DNA from: Phoebastria nigripes
Lineage: Eukaryota > Chordata > Aves > Procellariiformes > Diomedeidae
Assembly (NCBI GenBank): GCA_035582835.1
Contig: JAYKAV010002798.1
Span: forward strand, 744,001 to 808,000
Direction of reading: 5' to 3'
Length of the DNA: 64,000 nucleotides
Made by a program: the position numbers and the translations under genes. The notes below the pieces were generated by a model. It was not told the DNA's origin. It saw only the letters and a list, made by a program, of their open reading frames with translations, and did no database searches. Position 1 is the first letter of the stretch; each line of letters starts with the position of its first letter. Positions 24,421-37,665 of the stretch are shown here, one piece after another.

Positions 24421-24452
24421 ATTCTATGATTCTATGATTCTATGATTCTATA
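24421..24452 (+). repeat. CR1 3'-terminal 8-bp tandem repeat
   Basis: Four units of ATTCTATG (the last ending ATA) mark the 3' terminus of the LINE. These short repeats replace a poly(A) tail in CR1 elements and serve in target-primed priming. Confidence 0.93.
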
Positions 24453-27400
24453 ACTAAAACTCTTACTTTTGCCTACCCAAATCATCCTTCTTTATAGCTG
24501 TTTGTTGGCATTTCATTTTATGTTAGTGCAAATAAACTTTCACGTTCTGATACACTGGGGAAAAATATATTTTTCATTCTGTACTAATACTCTACATTGC
24601 CATTTCTGGTTTTTAAGTGGCTATTAGTTCCTGCTAATGGTATTAGAATAACAGTGGAAGGAAAACAAAAGATTTGGATTTATCCAAAGGAAAATACAGC
24701 TCTGCCAGCTCTCATGGAAGCTACACGATGTTGCCAACTAACACCTTGTGGAAGTCAGCCCAAGGCACAAGTAAGTATGTTATTAGCGATCTGCCCTTTC
24801 CATTGCTTCACCACCACTGGCAGTTATTTTGCTGGGAAGAGGTATTTGTGGCTTGGGGGTTGTTTCTCACCCGCAATTTGAAATCTTTTGCGTGGACTGC
24901 TGACTACTACTCCCTGAAGGGCTGGCCTTTGACACTGTGCTGTTTCCAGTCTTGTGCGTAGATGCAGCATTATTTTCCAAAGTGGGAACTGAAGCATTTG
25001 CAAAGGAAGCCCCAGTCTGCTTCATTTTCTTCATTGCCAACTCATGTCAGATTTGACATGGAAGTGAGATGAGATCTAGAGATTGCATTAAACTGAGCAG
25101 CTGGGACTGCAGAGACAGGAGATATAATGCAGAGGAGGTGGAGAGTGGTTAGAAAGAGAAAGAAAAAAAAGTAATTTGATTTGAAAAATGTGAGATAATA
25201 AATCTGGGGAAAAATAATTCAAAGCAAGGAGTATGGAAGAATGATGAGTTGTCCAGCATGGAGTGAATTAACTTTACGTTTAGGAAAGCAAGTTTCATTT
25301 CTTGGCTCTGCCACAGAACAACCCGGGCATGTTGTTAGGGCCTCAGCCCAAAAAAGGCTCGGACTCAGCAAAGCTAAGTGTCACTGTGGCTGGCCACCAA
25401 TGGGGCATCCAGAGCTTCAGCTGGGCATGTGTGCTCTGCATGGAGAGAGCTGGGAGCCTCGGTGAGGAGCTGCTGAAGCCAGCTACTGGAACCAGAGCTG
25501 TGCATGAAATCGTGCCCTCACCGGGAGCTTGGGGACTACATCTCACCCCTTGACTGACGGCTGGGAGCCCTTTCCCGTGCAGGAGCGGAGGCTGCCCATG
25601 CTGAGGCACATGGCGGGAGGTGCCCCGTGTCCTGCACGGCTCCTGCTGCTCACCCTCTTTGCAGAACCTTAGTGATTAGTGACCGCTCGCACAGGATACA
25701 GGTGATTTTAATCCAAGTCCACTTTCAACCCTATCCAGATCTATGTGTTACTCCTGGGAGGCTGCCTGCTGTTAATATTCTCGGAGAGTCAGAGGATTTT
25801 TGTGGGAGTGGAAGAAGACAGGGGAGAGGGAGCGAGCGAGCATGCAGGCTCACAGAGAAGCACACGAGGATGGTGTTTGCAGAGCAAGAACGCTTTGCCT
25901 CTGTATAGCTGCTTAATGCAAAAAACAGAAGGTCCTGGGAGCTGGCACTTAGCTCGGGGCTCCCGCCCCTGAGGCATGCGCTCACACTGCTGAATTACAG
26001 TCATGCTGTTTGCTCTCCTCAGTAAAATCCATTGGGTGGACTGAAACAGATTCAGCAGGAGGGAGTGACGACACCTGTTTTCCCTCCTCACCGGAGTAAA
26101 CAAATGCAGTTCTCGGTACAAAGATGAGGAACTGAACAGAAACAAAATCATGACATTCCCTTTTACCTCAATAAACGCTATAATTCCAGAAAGGTTTATT
26201 AACCTTGCATTAAATTCATGTTCCAGCTCCTAAATGTATCTATGCAGTCATTATTTATATGTGACTCACTAAACATTCAGTAGAGCATCTCTGTCATAGA
26301 TATCAGAGGCCTACTTACATGCCATTTGGTACTTGACATTAATTTGGGGTCACAGGAAGTTAGTCCAGTAATATCTCCACTACACAGCAGGTAAATCTTC
26401 TAGGACTGCTCCTGCTATCTTCTTATAAAATGAGAGTTTGAAATTCAATTAAAAAGGCCCAGATTCATCCCCAGTAACAGCCTTCCCGGACCTCTTTTGT
26501 TTTAAGACAGAAAGTATTTGAACAGGAATTGAAAACGCCCCTAAACTATATACTTAGTTCTCTAGAAGACAAGGAAAGCTCAGCAAAATAAAACAAAAAC
26601 AGAAGTAATCAAGGTTGCAATATCCCTTTTAAATGGCAATTGCATGGAAAAAAAAAAGTTCTTGTGAATGTTAGCAATCCTTTTTTGTGTTCTTACAATC
26701 CAGTGAAATCCATCCTTCTGTAATCTTTTGGTCCAGCATTTCTCAAATACTTGTTCTTATGCCACTTGATTCCTCTCCCCATTGCTCCAGTTGCTGTGTG
26801 AACCAGCAGGTCTTAGGATTTTGCTGAGGGTCTTTGAGCATTTCCCTGCAGAAGACCCAAACCAGGAGATGGGTGCGCAGAGCAGGTAACAGAGCCAATG
26901 TTAATATCTTCTTGGGAGTGAAGGTGCTCTTGTTACCATTGGCTGTTCTTGCTTAACGTAGGAAACAGGCTAATATATTTCCATGTTAAATGACAGCTGA
27001 GAAGTTCAGTTTCTGAACTAGTTTTTGTAATTTTCTTTCTTACAGATAAGCAGAATTGGAATTCATTTACGGTGGCCATAACTTTACTTCCATTGAAGTC
27101 AAAGACTAAACTTCCATCAAAACCTGAACACAAACTGTCTATTACAAATCCCAGACATTGGGTCACCCATTGGTTTCTATAAGAGTTATGGGCATCTGTG
27201 CAGATCTGTAACTGTAGCAGACCCTGAAAGCTTATTGGCATTTTTGCTTAATATTTGCTCTTTTTTTCCACTAGGAATAGAAACGAGACAAACCTGATGA
27301 TTGCTATGGCAACCCCAAGCCAGAGCTTTTTCTGAAGACTTTCATTTGGTTCTTGAACCTTGTTTTGCTTGGGAATGTGGTTTGTTATTATTTCCTCCTT

Positions 27401-30018
27401 CCTGCTGAGCAGTCCAAGTCCTGAGCTGGGCCGCTGTGTGATGAGAGAAGATACTGACCTCATGCTCCGTTTTTTGGTTGTTTTTTTTGGTTTTTTTTGA
27501 CCACCTTTTCACCCACATTTGTCTGTGAAGAACTGATCTTCTATGATCCTGTTCTTGCCATTTTAACTTCTTCCTACTGGGTGCAATGTCCTCCTCCATA
27601 TTCAATGATACCCCAATGTTTTAAACATTGACATCTGAGATAGAAGCTATTTAATACTTCCATAATAGTATATAATACATTTCCTTCTGTTCTGAGATGG
27701 AGAATACTGTACCTGAAATGTGCAGAAAAAGTTACAGTTAGATACTAATATTTTCCACAGGCTTCTAATTACTCTTTCATCTGTACCAAATATAGAGTGA
27801 TGTTCAAACCTTGTGTAGGTCTCTGGCAGGACTTTGAACGGTTATGTTGCCTCTGGTCAGGTTTCTAAAAACCATTCTAGTAATTTTGAAAACATGCTGG
27901 CAAAAGGAGTCTGTTCCACAAGACACCGGTTTAATTCTTAGACAGTGGCTTTCTGCTGAATATTTGTGGTATCGTTCTGAAGTGTGGAAGTACATGGGAT
28001 TTCTAAACCCTCAGTTTCCTGGTGGGAATAGTTCTGGACAGATGGTTTTACTATCCAGATGACAAACTAATTGCCAATAATTTTGTAGAAATAAAAATCT
28101 TATTTGAAATGATGACCTAATTGTTATGTAAAAGAAGAATAGACTATTGTAAACGCTTCATTGTGTAACATAAATCTGAAGATGAGCTATGAATGCTGCT
28201 TTCAAATCAGTCTGCTAATTAGACTTTATTAGACTTGTAGGTGAGATTCAGGGGTTTGTATTCATTCAGAGGCATAAAGCATAGGGAGATTTTGGCTCTC
28301 ATAGATGGAAAAAAATAATTTAATGCACTCCTTTCTAAATGGAAATGGAAAGTAGACCCCCTTCAATCATACTTTGAATCAAAAATGAGGGACAGCTGCA
28401 GTCTGAGGTTAAATCCAATTATTCCCACAATTCAGTAGAGAGATTGAGATTTGGATTTTGGCCCTTTGATTTGCTAATCCACCTAAATAATCAAATGACA
28501 TTGCTTTTCGTCTACTAGAGGGTAACTAAGTGAGAAAAGCTAACGAAGATGCAGTATGTTTGTGGCTGAACTGGTACATGAACATGCTAAAACACATGTA
28601 ACAAGTATGCCCTAGATCTCTAACCCATATGTTTCCATTCCCAGTCGCTCGGATTTCACTTCCAGCATCAGTTGCACAGTTAGTATCAGTGTGGGTATGA
28701 GGAGTTCCCAAATAGACCCAGAGCCACCACGTGTCCTTCCCACCCATCTTCAGATAGTCTCTGTTGTGAACCTACATTTATGCAGAAATCAGTATTTTAG
28801 CCACCAATCACCTTCATCTTCTGTTATATCAGTCGTGTGACACGATAAGTCAGGAAGCAGAGGCAGCAGCGTACGTGTCTGTGCTCATCTTTCTCATTAA
28901 CAGCCTCTACACCGTACATGCAGGGAGTGCTCTGCCATGGCTGGGTTCAAGCTACTCCATATACATCCCTATTTCATATCTCTGCAGAGTGCCTTCCTCA
29001 GCTCCATTGGTCTTGGTCTTTTGGTATTAATAATATTAATTCCCTATGTTCACAGTCAGTGTAGTAATGCTGCAAGAATGTGAACTGTGAAATGGCAGAG
29101 CTGTGGCTTTTTGTCATGGCATATTGGCTCTTCTATGCAAGTTGGATTCTTGTTTATTAAATTCAAGTCAAGACACTGAGTCACATGTCAGGTCCTCGTG
29201 TCTCATTCATTTTATATCTTCACTTGAAAGAGAATTTTCTGTTTCATCTTCATGTTCAGTGTTTTCCAAAGGTGGCGTGGGTAAAATAAACAAAATACCG
29301 TGTATTTATGTCTATGGCTAGAAGAAAGGCTTTGTTTCAAACTCATTACAATACTCCTTAACAACAGTATGCAAAATTTAAGCCTGTCTAAACAATGCCA
29401 GGAGGAAAAAATTGCATTAAGTGTATAAATACAATTAATCATTGGTTCTCCAAAACATAGATTAAGCATGCTGTTAGTGATATAGCCCATGAAAAAATAA
29501 ACTCGGAGCCCTAGCGGTCAGACTATAACCAACTCTGACATCCTCATATATTCTTGTAAACCTACAGTGGTTTGTAGTTTTCTTTGCTGCAAAAAGGAAG
29601 GCAAACAAATATAAATCGAAAGGCACAGCTATGATTTGAAATTACTCAGCCAAAAGTTGAACCCATGCAACGGTGTTGTTTTATTTATCCATCAGCACCA
29701 ATATTTTGTTCTGCCGGAACTCCCCAAACCCTCAGCTCTGTAGCACAGACAGTAAATCCTAAAGAACCATGTTTTAGTAACACTAAGTGGCACAGCTGCT
29801 GAAAAAGACCAAAGACCCAAAAAACCAAATAGGATAATGGTAAAAGCCTCTGCCCACAAACCTAGCTTGTGGTCTCTGCAACTTTGCCACAGCATTTCAG
29901 CATGCCAGATGCTGACTACATCAGTCTGCAAATATTCTACTATTCCTTCATTTAAGAGTTGTTGAGGTTGCTTGGTAAATAACAACCATTCTGGATCTTT
30001 AAAAATAAAATAAAATCA
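24453..30018. other. Intergenic sequence between CR1 copies, proximal part
   Basis: No gene is recognised. Open frames up to 120 codons (25.2-26.2 kb) overlap each other on both strands and do not resemble known proteins. Short T-rich and A-rich runs occur (for example 27477-27500). No transposon was recognised. Confidence 0.6.
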
Positions 30019-30020
30019 TA

Positions 30021-30100
30021 GGATAGGATAGGATAGGATAGGATAGGACAGGACAGGACAGGACGGGACGGGACAGGACAGGACGGGACAAGATAGGATT
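30021..30100. repeat. Pentanucleotide minisatellite (GGATA/GGACA/GGACG)n
   Basis: Sixteen 5-bp units in phase: five GGATA, then GGACA and GGACG variants in blocks, ending with AGATA and GGATT. An A-rich AAATAAAATAAAAT stretch precedes it. The block pattern implies local unit expansion after point changes. Confidence 0.95.
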
Positions 30101-32796
30101 AAAAGCAGCAAAATAAATAAATGGTTTTGGTCGAATAACATAACTAATGGAAATACAGCAATCATTACTTATCTCCCAGAAACTAAAAGATGGGCAGCAG
30201 TTTGGGAGAAAGGATCAGCCAGGCTAGGAGAAATGATTTGGCTTAGAGAGCATGTTGCGTGCCATGCCAGCACCTGTGGTTAAGTTTAGAGTCCATGTTA
30301 GCTGAAACATCTTGTAGGAGTTTGGCTGGGGCTTAATCCATCTCTCTCCAGAGTGGGAAGGAGAGCAGGCAGTGCTCAACGGGGGGAGCAGCGCGGCCAC
30401 GTATGACCCTCTCCTGAATAGGGGATCTTCGCTTGTGCCTCTGCTGCACTTGCAGGGACACCTGAGCCCCTTCAGAGCTAGAGCTAAAACACTGGACACT
30501 GTGCAGAGCTGTACAGCTTGTGTACCCCCCTGACACTGCCCTAGGTCCCATACAAAGGCAAAGCATGAATATGCCCAGCAGCAAAAAGCCCCTATCCTTA
30601 TCAACTGTTGCCCTCCAACCAATGCACATCATGGAAAAACACTTTTCAGTTCAAGCTGATATCTTTTGTGAGTCAACAGTAGTGCATTGGAGGGGGAGAA
30701 CAAGGACTGATGCAGCTCCAGTATCCAGGATGGCTGGGTTGTATCCTCTGATTCCCCATGTCATGCCAAGGAAGTGACTTATCCACTCTATCTGACGTCT
30801 CTTATCTCTTGGTAAAGAAAACATCATACACAAAATAGCTGTTGGGACACTGGCATGATTACAATTGTGAAGCATTGTGCACTTCTCAGACATACAAAAG
30901 AAGTCAAATGTTTTCAGTGATGTCAGTATTTTATTGTATGTACATTTCCATTTTAATTGTGTGTTATTTCTATTTCAATTGTTTTATTTTCTTTACTCCC
31001 CACAGATCCCAGTGGATCAACCAGATGTCCTGATGTTTGTGAGACAGTCCACCTCCTTCTTCTTATACTCCTCTTCCTCCTCCTCCTGCTGAATTTCTAT
31101 GTGCCTTGAGAGTGTGCCATTATGGGCTGCCTGTGGCTTTCCACGTGGTGCATAGGGTGCAATAAGAGATACACAAAACAGTCGTCCTTGGTGGCCACAC
31201 AGCAAAAGTATATGGCGATGACACTTTCTGCTCTCTCACCCCTCTAAATTCAAGGCTGGTGGCTCTGCAGGGAGGAACCTCATCTCTTGTTGAATTTGGT
31301 AAGATACTCGGAGGAGAAATCCTCCTACAAGCAGAGCTTATAACTCCACTTCTGCCCCGGGCCATGGCTCCCACATTGGCTACCGTCAAGGTGTGTGCCA
31401 GATAATTACAGCCCAGCAGCCTTTCACATTTTGTGAAATTTGAACTGGAATTGAATCCTAGAGCTACTTTGTCAGCTAAATGGTAAGGGTGTTGTGAAAG
31501 GTTTGCTTTTGTCTGAAGTGAACGATCTAAGTGTGAGAGAGGGAACAAGAAATAGTTATACAGAAAGAGCTGCTTCAATTCCAGTGTTATTAGACCAGTT
31601 CTGACATTGNTTTTCTCTCTCCCTTACCAAATATAATCCTAAACTCTTCATAAATCTCTTTTTCTTCCTCATATTTTTCATGCCTGATTGACTACCCAGT
31701 AATTGGGATGGCTGGGCAAGGAGTGGGGGAGTTGCTTATTTTGTTTTCCTCAGTATTTGTTTTTTTAAAACTGTGAGGATAAATGGAAAGGAAGTCTTGA
31801 CAATACAAGCATTTGATTAAACAACTGTTAAAAATAATATGTAAAAAGTTTTCTGTAACATTTGTTCTAAAATATAGTATCTAGCAAGTCAGCTACATCT
31901 AAAGCTGTAAGTGGGTCTTAGTGATTTATCTTAGCAAGAGCTAGTGCTTTGCAGGTTCTTCTGAAGGATGTAAAATTGTTTAATAGGAATTTATCCATTA
32001 AAGAAATGTGAACCTTTAAAGGCCTGTCAGGTGCTGGCAGAGATTACAAATTCCATGAGCAAAAGAGAAGATGTTACCCCTTCTACCAGCTGACCTCCAT
32101 GTGTTGAAGGAGATGCTGCCACAGCAGCAGTGTCTAAGGAAAAGTGCCTTCTCTCTCTTGGCTTTGTTGTCAGCATTTTGTGTGGGCACCACAGCCTGGG
32201 TCTTTCAAGGAGGTTGGGATGAGAACACCTGTCTCACTCAGGATGATGTCATCTCTGCCTTAATTTATGATAATACAATCAGCTCACATGTTATAAATTG
32301 CCAAGAAGAATATGCTCAGGCTGTGATCCAAAAGTGGTTTTGTTGGGGTTTTTTTTCCCTGCTGAAAGGTAAATGAGGAGCAAGACTGGAACATGGAAGA
32401 ACTACTCTGGATTTTCTGGATATCTGGGTTTATCCAATTGTCTAATGCCTATTCTGCCTGTCTAGTTTCTAATCTCTTTGGTTTAAATCCTACTTTACAT
32501 TTGATTTTGTTAAATGTAATATTCCATCAATATTGATGTATATTTTTTGTTTCCTGTGCTTTGTGAGTCTAGGCTCTTCTGCTTGCAGCACAACTTAATT
32601 CTACTGGTATCTATGCTTGTCAGCTGGGGAACACTAAAAGTCCCTTATGCCAGGTGAAATTTTGCATTTCTATCTACCCACCGGCTCTACGCACCTATGG
32701 TCACTGCCCACCACACCTGTACTAGTCCCACTCTTCTCCAGGCAAGCTCTCGCCCATCCCAGGTGCTGCTTTCATGCATCCCTCCTTCCTTCAGAG
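30101..32796. other. Intergenic sequence between CR1 copies, distal part
   Basis: No gene is recognised. A pyrimidine-rich run (CTCCTCTTCCTCCTCCTCCTG, about 31068-31090) and a palindromic CCACGTGG (31141-31148) are the only short features noted. The longest frame (152 codons, minus strand, 31120-31578) has no recognisable similarity. Confidence 0.6.
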
Positions 32797-32816
32797 CATT
32801 CCCTTGGACTACCTTG

Positions 32817-34902
32817 GACTTGCAGAGGGCAGACTTTGGCCTGTTTAGGAGACTGGTTGACAGAGTCCCTTGGGAGGCAGTCCTGAAGGGCAAAGGAGTC
32901 CAGGAAGGCTGGACATTCTTCAAGGAGGAAATCTTAAAGGCTTAGGAGCAGGCTGTCCCCATGTCCTGAAAGATGAGCCGGCAGGGAAGAAGACTGGCCT
33001 GGCTGAACAGAGAGCTTTGGCTGGAACTCAGGAAGAAAAGGAGAGTTTATGACCTTTGGAAGAAGGGGCAGGCAACTCAGGAGGACTACAAGGATGTCGT
33101 GAGGTTATGCAGGGAGAAAATTAGAAGGGCCAAAGCCCAACTAGAACTTAATCTGGCTACTGCTGTAAAAGACAATAAAAATGTTTCTATAAATACATTA
33201 GNNNNNNNNNNNNNNNNNNNNNNNNNNNNNNNNNNNNNNNNNNNNNNNNNNNNNNNNNNNNNNNNNNNNNNNNNNNNNNNNNNNNNNNNNNNNNNNNNNN
33301 NNNNNNNNNNNNNNNNNNNNNNNNNNNNNNNNNNNNNNNNNNNNNNNNNNNNNNNNNNNNNNNNNNNNNNNNNNNNNNNNNNNNNNNNNNNNNNNNNNNN
33401 NTAATCCAAGGGGAAATGGTTAGCGACCTGCTATACCACTTAGACACACACAAGTCTATGGGGCCGGATGGGATCCACCCAAGGGTACTGAGGGAGCTGG
33501 CAGAAGTGCTCACCAAGCCACTTTCAATCCTTTATCAGCAGTCCTGGCTAACCGGGGAGGTCCCAGTTGACTGGAGGTTAGCAAATGGGACGCCCATCTA
33601 CAAGAAAGGCCGGAAGGAGGATCTGGGGAACCACAGGCCTGTCAGTCTGACCTNGGTGCCAGGGAAGGTTATGGAGCAGATCATGTTGAGTGCCATCACG
33701 TGGCACATACAGGACAACCAGGCGATCAGGCCCAGTCAGCATGGGTTTATGAAAGGCAGGTCCTGCTTGACTAACCTGATCTCCTTCTATGAGAAGGTGA
33801 CCCACTTAGTGGATGAGGGAAAGGCTGTGGATGTTGCCTACCTGGACTTTAGTAAAGCCTTTGACACCGTTTCCCACAGCATTCTCCTGGAGAAACTGGC
33901 TGCTCATGGCTTGGATGGGCATACCCTTCGCTGGGTGAAAAACTGGCTGGCTGGGCCCAAAGAGTTGTGGTGAATGGAGTTAACTCCAGTTGGCAGCCGG
34001 TCACAAGTGGTGTTCCCCAGGGCTCACTATTGGGGTCAGTTCTGTTTAATATCTTTATCAATGATCTGGACGAGGGGATCGAGTGCACCCTCAGTAAGTT
34101 TGGAGACGACACCAAGTTGGGCAGGAGTGTTGATCTGCTTGAGGGTAGGAAGGCTATGCAGAGGGATCTGGACAGGCTGGATCCATGGGCTGAGGCCAGT
34201 TGTATGAGGTTCAACAAGGCCAAGTGCCAGGTCCTGCACTTGGGTCACAACAACCCCATGCAACGCTACAGGGTTGGGGAAGAGTGGCTGGAAAGCTGCC
34301 TGGCAGAAAAGGACCTGGGGGTGTTGGTTGACAGCCGGCTGAATATCAGCTGGCAGTGTGCCCAGGTGGCCAAGAAGGCCAATAGCATCCTGGCCTGTAT
34401 CAGAAATAGTGTGGCCAGCAGGACTAGGGAAGTGATTGTGCCCCTGTACTCGGCGCTGGTGAGGTTGCACCTCAAATACTGTGTTCAGTTTTGGGCCCCT
34501 CACTACAAGAAAGACACTGAGGTGCTGGAGTGTGTCCAGAGAAGGGCAATGAAGCTGGTAAAGGCTCTAGAGCACAAGTTTTCTGAGGAGCAGCTGAGGG
34601 AACTGGGACTGTTTAGTCTGGAGAAAAGGAGGCTGAGGGAAGACCTTATCGCTCTCTACAACTACCTGAAAGGAGGTTGTAGCGAGGTGGGTGTCAGTTT
34701 CTTTTCCCAAGTAACAAGCAATAGGACAAAAGGAAACGGCCTCAAGTTGCGCCAGGGGAGGTTTAGATTGGATATTAGGAGAAATATCTTCACTGAAAGG
34801 GTTGTCAAGCATTGGGACAGGCTGCNCAGGGAAGTGGTTGAGTCACCATCCCTGGAGGTATTTAAAAGACGTGTAGATATGGTGCTTAGGGACATGGTTT
34901 AG
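32817..34902 (+). pseudogene. CR1 ORF2 linker, reverse transcriptase and C-terminal remnant (copy 2)
   Basis: The order is: post-endonuclease linker (to 32945, where a TAG interrupts), a resumed frame from 32973 up to the assembly gap, RT from 33402 with MGPDGIHPRVL and the motif [10 protein letters not shown] box, a one-base frameshift near 33955, then an uninterrupted 311-codon frame 33967-34902. The active-site box reads FGDD (34099-34110) instead of the usual FADD. This copy is longer and less damaged than copy 1 but still broken by at least one stop and one frameshift. Single n bases at 33654 and 34826 leave two codons unknown. Confidence 0.92.
33202..33401. other. Assembly gap of 200 N
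   Basis: Two hundred consecutive n bases inside the second CR1 copy, between the linker (KDNKNVSINTL) and the RT N-terminal region. The round length suggests a placeholder or estimated gap. Frames running through it are artefacts. Confidence 0.99.
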
Positions 34903-37623
34903 TGGTGGACTTGGCAGTGTTAGGTTAACGGTTGGACTCGATGATCTTAAGGGTCTTTTCCAACCTAAATGATTCTATGATTCCCAGGCAGCAGCAGGGG
35001 GAGAGGCTCTTGGTGTGTTGCTTGTGCCGTGGTAGCATACTAGGAATGTCTTTTTAGTTTTGGAAAGCATCTAGTCAGGCAAAATCATTTCAATTATTTT
35101 CACTCATACTCAAAAATTGATGATTTTTAGAAGGAAAGCACATAAATCAGGTGGAGGTTGCTAGAAAAGTTTTATTCTTATCAGCATGGAGTAAGAAAAT
35201 TTGTGGTCTGATACTGACAGAACATGGCTTTCCTAGGTTAAAATACACATTTACCTCTGCTACTGGTTTAGAAATGCTTTAGGAATACACAAAGGATTTT
35301 TAAAAATAAAAGCATGGTGCCTCAGGGAGTACCGCTAGTTTAAATAACACATGAAAAGTATTTATGAGCCTTTTTTTATGAGGTGGTCAAAGCAAAGACC
35401 ATCCAGCATGTAACATAAGACTGGCTAAAGAAGAAAGGTTTTTCAAAACCACATTGGAGAGTTAAGCATGAATGGAATTTTATTTCAGTCTCTATTGCTT
35501 ATTTAAATTAATGATGTTTTCAGGTGGAGTCTAAATGATAATACAGATCAAGGTGAGTTTTGCCAGGGAGCTGGACACTAGTCTGTTATTCAAAGAATGT
35601 TACTGACTAATGTTGAAATAATCCTAAACAGATAATAGGTTTAGTGAAAGGGAATTTTTAAATAGTTTCAAACATTTTCAAATGCACTGGAATTGCGTCA
35701 ACCCATTCTTTAGCAATGGAGATTAATATTCCTGAATAGTCCCATCTGCCTTAACAGCAGATCACCCAGTATTTACCCAGTGTGTCCAACCACAGCAAAG
35801 TGCAGAATAAAGGCCATTGCCTCTTGTGTGGTCAGGCAGTACCAGCTCAGTAGTTCCTGCTGTGTTGTTGTAGAGTTAATGAGGTTTTCCCTACAACAGG
35901 AAGAAGCTCCAGTCCATCCCCATGTCAGGGGATCACCTCCAGGTCTAATTCCTGAGATTGCCAAACCCTGGCCTGTTTCCTGGAGCTCCTAGAGGGGGTT
36001 CAAGTGTTACCACTCCAAGCTGGTCTCTCACACACTTTCCTTCCACTTCGTACACACTCACTCACACTCTGGTTCCAACTCTTCTCTTCCTGTCCCTAAC
36101 TTTCTTATCTCCACATAGGTCTCTGAGCTAGAAGACTGATTACAGAGACTTGCGATCCAGGTGTTTTCTGAGGTGCTACGAGTCCAAGGTACCTAGTGAC
36201 CTAATACACCAATCTCAGTAAGGTGAGCTTTATACTTCTTGAATTATACCTCACTAACCAGGGAGACTGCACTGACTTCATGTTATTCACTGATTCTGCA
36301 TTGGGCTTCACTGCAACTGTGCAAGTACTTAAAGGGTTTGCAGAAGTACAGGTTGATGAGGAAAACTTGTGAATGGACATTGTTTTGTTTCTGCCTTAAT
36401 TATGCCTATACATATTTAGCTAATTAGGACATTCATTAGAAATTACTTTTGCAATTACTATGCTAGTAAGTAGGGCAGAACTGAACAAGATTCATTACAA
36501 TGGGACTANCTTTAACTGCTTAGACTAAAACATGGATATAAAACCTCAATGTATCCAGAACAAATTTATCTGAAAAAAGGAGAGCTTCTAGCATGCTATT
36601 TGTGTGACTTCATTGTGAATAAGATTGGTGAACTGATCTGGATGCAAAATCAGTTAAAAAAAATTTCTGACCATGTTTTGTTAACTGGGAAAATTTCTCT
36701 TAAGCTGCTATCACTGTTGACCATTTTGTAACATCAAACCACAGCCTCCTACAGGAAATGTAAACAAATCCTGCCAAGGGTGGCATGGAACTTCAATAAC
36801 CTTAGACCATTTTACACCTAAATGAGAGCATCTGTGGAAGGGATTAGCATGCTGTAATTTATGTGCAGTGACTTCCCACCTTGAGCTGGTTTGCCTTAAC
36901 TTTCCCGTGTGTCCCTAGGCAGATAAACAGACATGGAAAGAGCCTGGGCTGCACTGGTTCAGTCACTTCATGGAACGATTCCACGGATCTGGGTGTTTGA
37001 AACTGATCCTGNACAGAGACTCCTTGATTTTGGTGGAGGAGCTTCACTGAACAGACTCACATCACTCACAGCAATGCTGCAGCTGAGTAGGTTTTTCAGC
37101 AATTTACCATTAGTGATGAGGGCAGTACATCTGTCTTGGTAACTATTGTCGTTCAAGAGCATGCTGTTGGCTATGGTAATGGAGATTAAAAGCATCTTAA
37201 AATGAAACAGCTGCAGTCTCTCAGTTGTTATTCATTAACATTTCATTGTTCGATCTGTTTTATTGATTTTCATAGTGCATAAAATACACAAAACGTGCAG
37301 AAAAAAACGATACCAAATGAAAGAGCAATNTATAGAGAGAATCATGCAGTCTGAGGAATGGCTACAGTGAAACAGGCAGTCTGAAACAGGGCGGGTATGA
37401 ATTCACTGAAGGAAGTGGACTAAGCTGCCACCCTTCATTTAAAAAGGCTGGAAAAAACTATTAAGTGCCTCTGTGGAAGTACGTAGCTGAAATGATAGCA
37501 GCCTCCCAAACCAGAACACAAGCCTGGTGTTCCCTCCACTCAAAGGGATGTAAGATCCTGCTCAAAAATGTAAACAATTTGGGCAGAAGGGCTTTGGCCC
37601 TACATTAAGTGGGATATAGTTGG

Positions 37624-37665
37624 ATGTGTGTATATGCATTTGTGTGTGTGTGTGCGCACACGCGC
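37624..37665. repeat. TG-rich simple repeat with alternating TG/CG/CA core
   Basis: A 25-bp strictly alternating pyrimidine-purine run (37641-37665) includes a 12-bp palindrome GTGTGCGCACAC (37650-37661). Confidence 0.85.

Larger units (their letters stand above)
22960..24452 (+). mobile_element. CR1 LINE retrotransposon, 5'-truncated
   Basis: The 3' end is diagnostic: a CR1-type UTR (GGTTGGACTAGATGACCTTT, 24380-24399) followed by four 8-bp units of the ATTCTATG type at 24421-24452. Upstream, the sequence encodes a broken CR1 reverse transcriptase in + orientation. The 5' boundary is approximate; the first CR1-like words (reading ELADEVAKPLS) begin near 22975, and 22850-22960 is not recognisably CR1. 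CR1 copies are normally 5'-truncated and lack clear target duplications, as here. Confidence 0.95.
32797..34985 (+). mobile_element. CR1 LINE retrotransposon, 5'-truncated, with assembly gap
   Basis: The left end reads as the CR1 segment between endonuclease and RT (LQRADFGLFRRLVDRVPW near 32817-32870). The right end carries the CR1 UTR (GGTTGGACTCGATGATCTTA, 34930-34949) and a short tail with two ATGATTCTATGATT-type units ending near 34984. Same orientation as the copy 8.3 kb upstream. The 5' boundary is approximate. A 200-base N run lies inside. Confidence 0.95.

Noticed and set aside
31141..31148. CCACGTGG palindrome as a regulatory E-box
   Set aside because: A single 8-bp site in unannotated intergenic DNA; chance occurrence is likely without conservation data.
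31120..31578. 152-codon minus-strand frame
   Set aside because: No recognisable protein, no splice or transcript signals, and overlapping short frames on the other strand.
33086..33516. Open frames running through the N gap
   Set aside because: The N run has no stops by construction, so these frames are artefacts.
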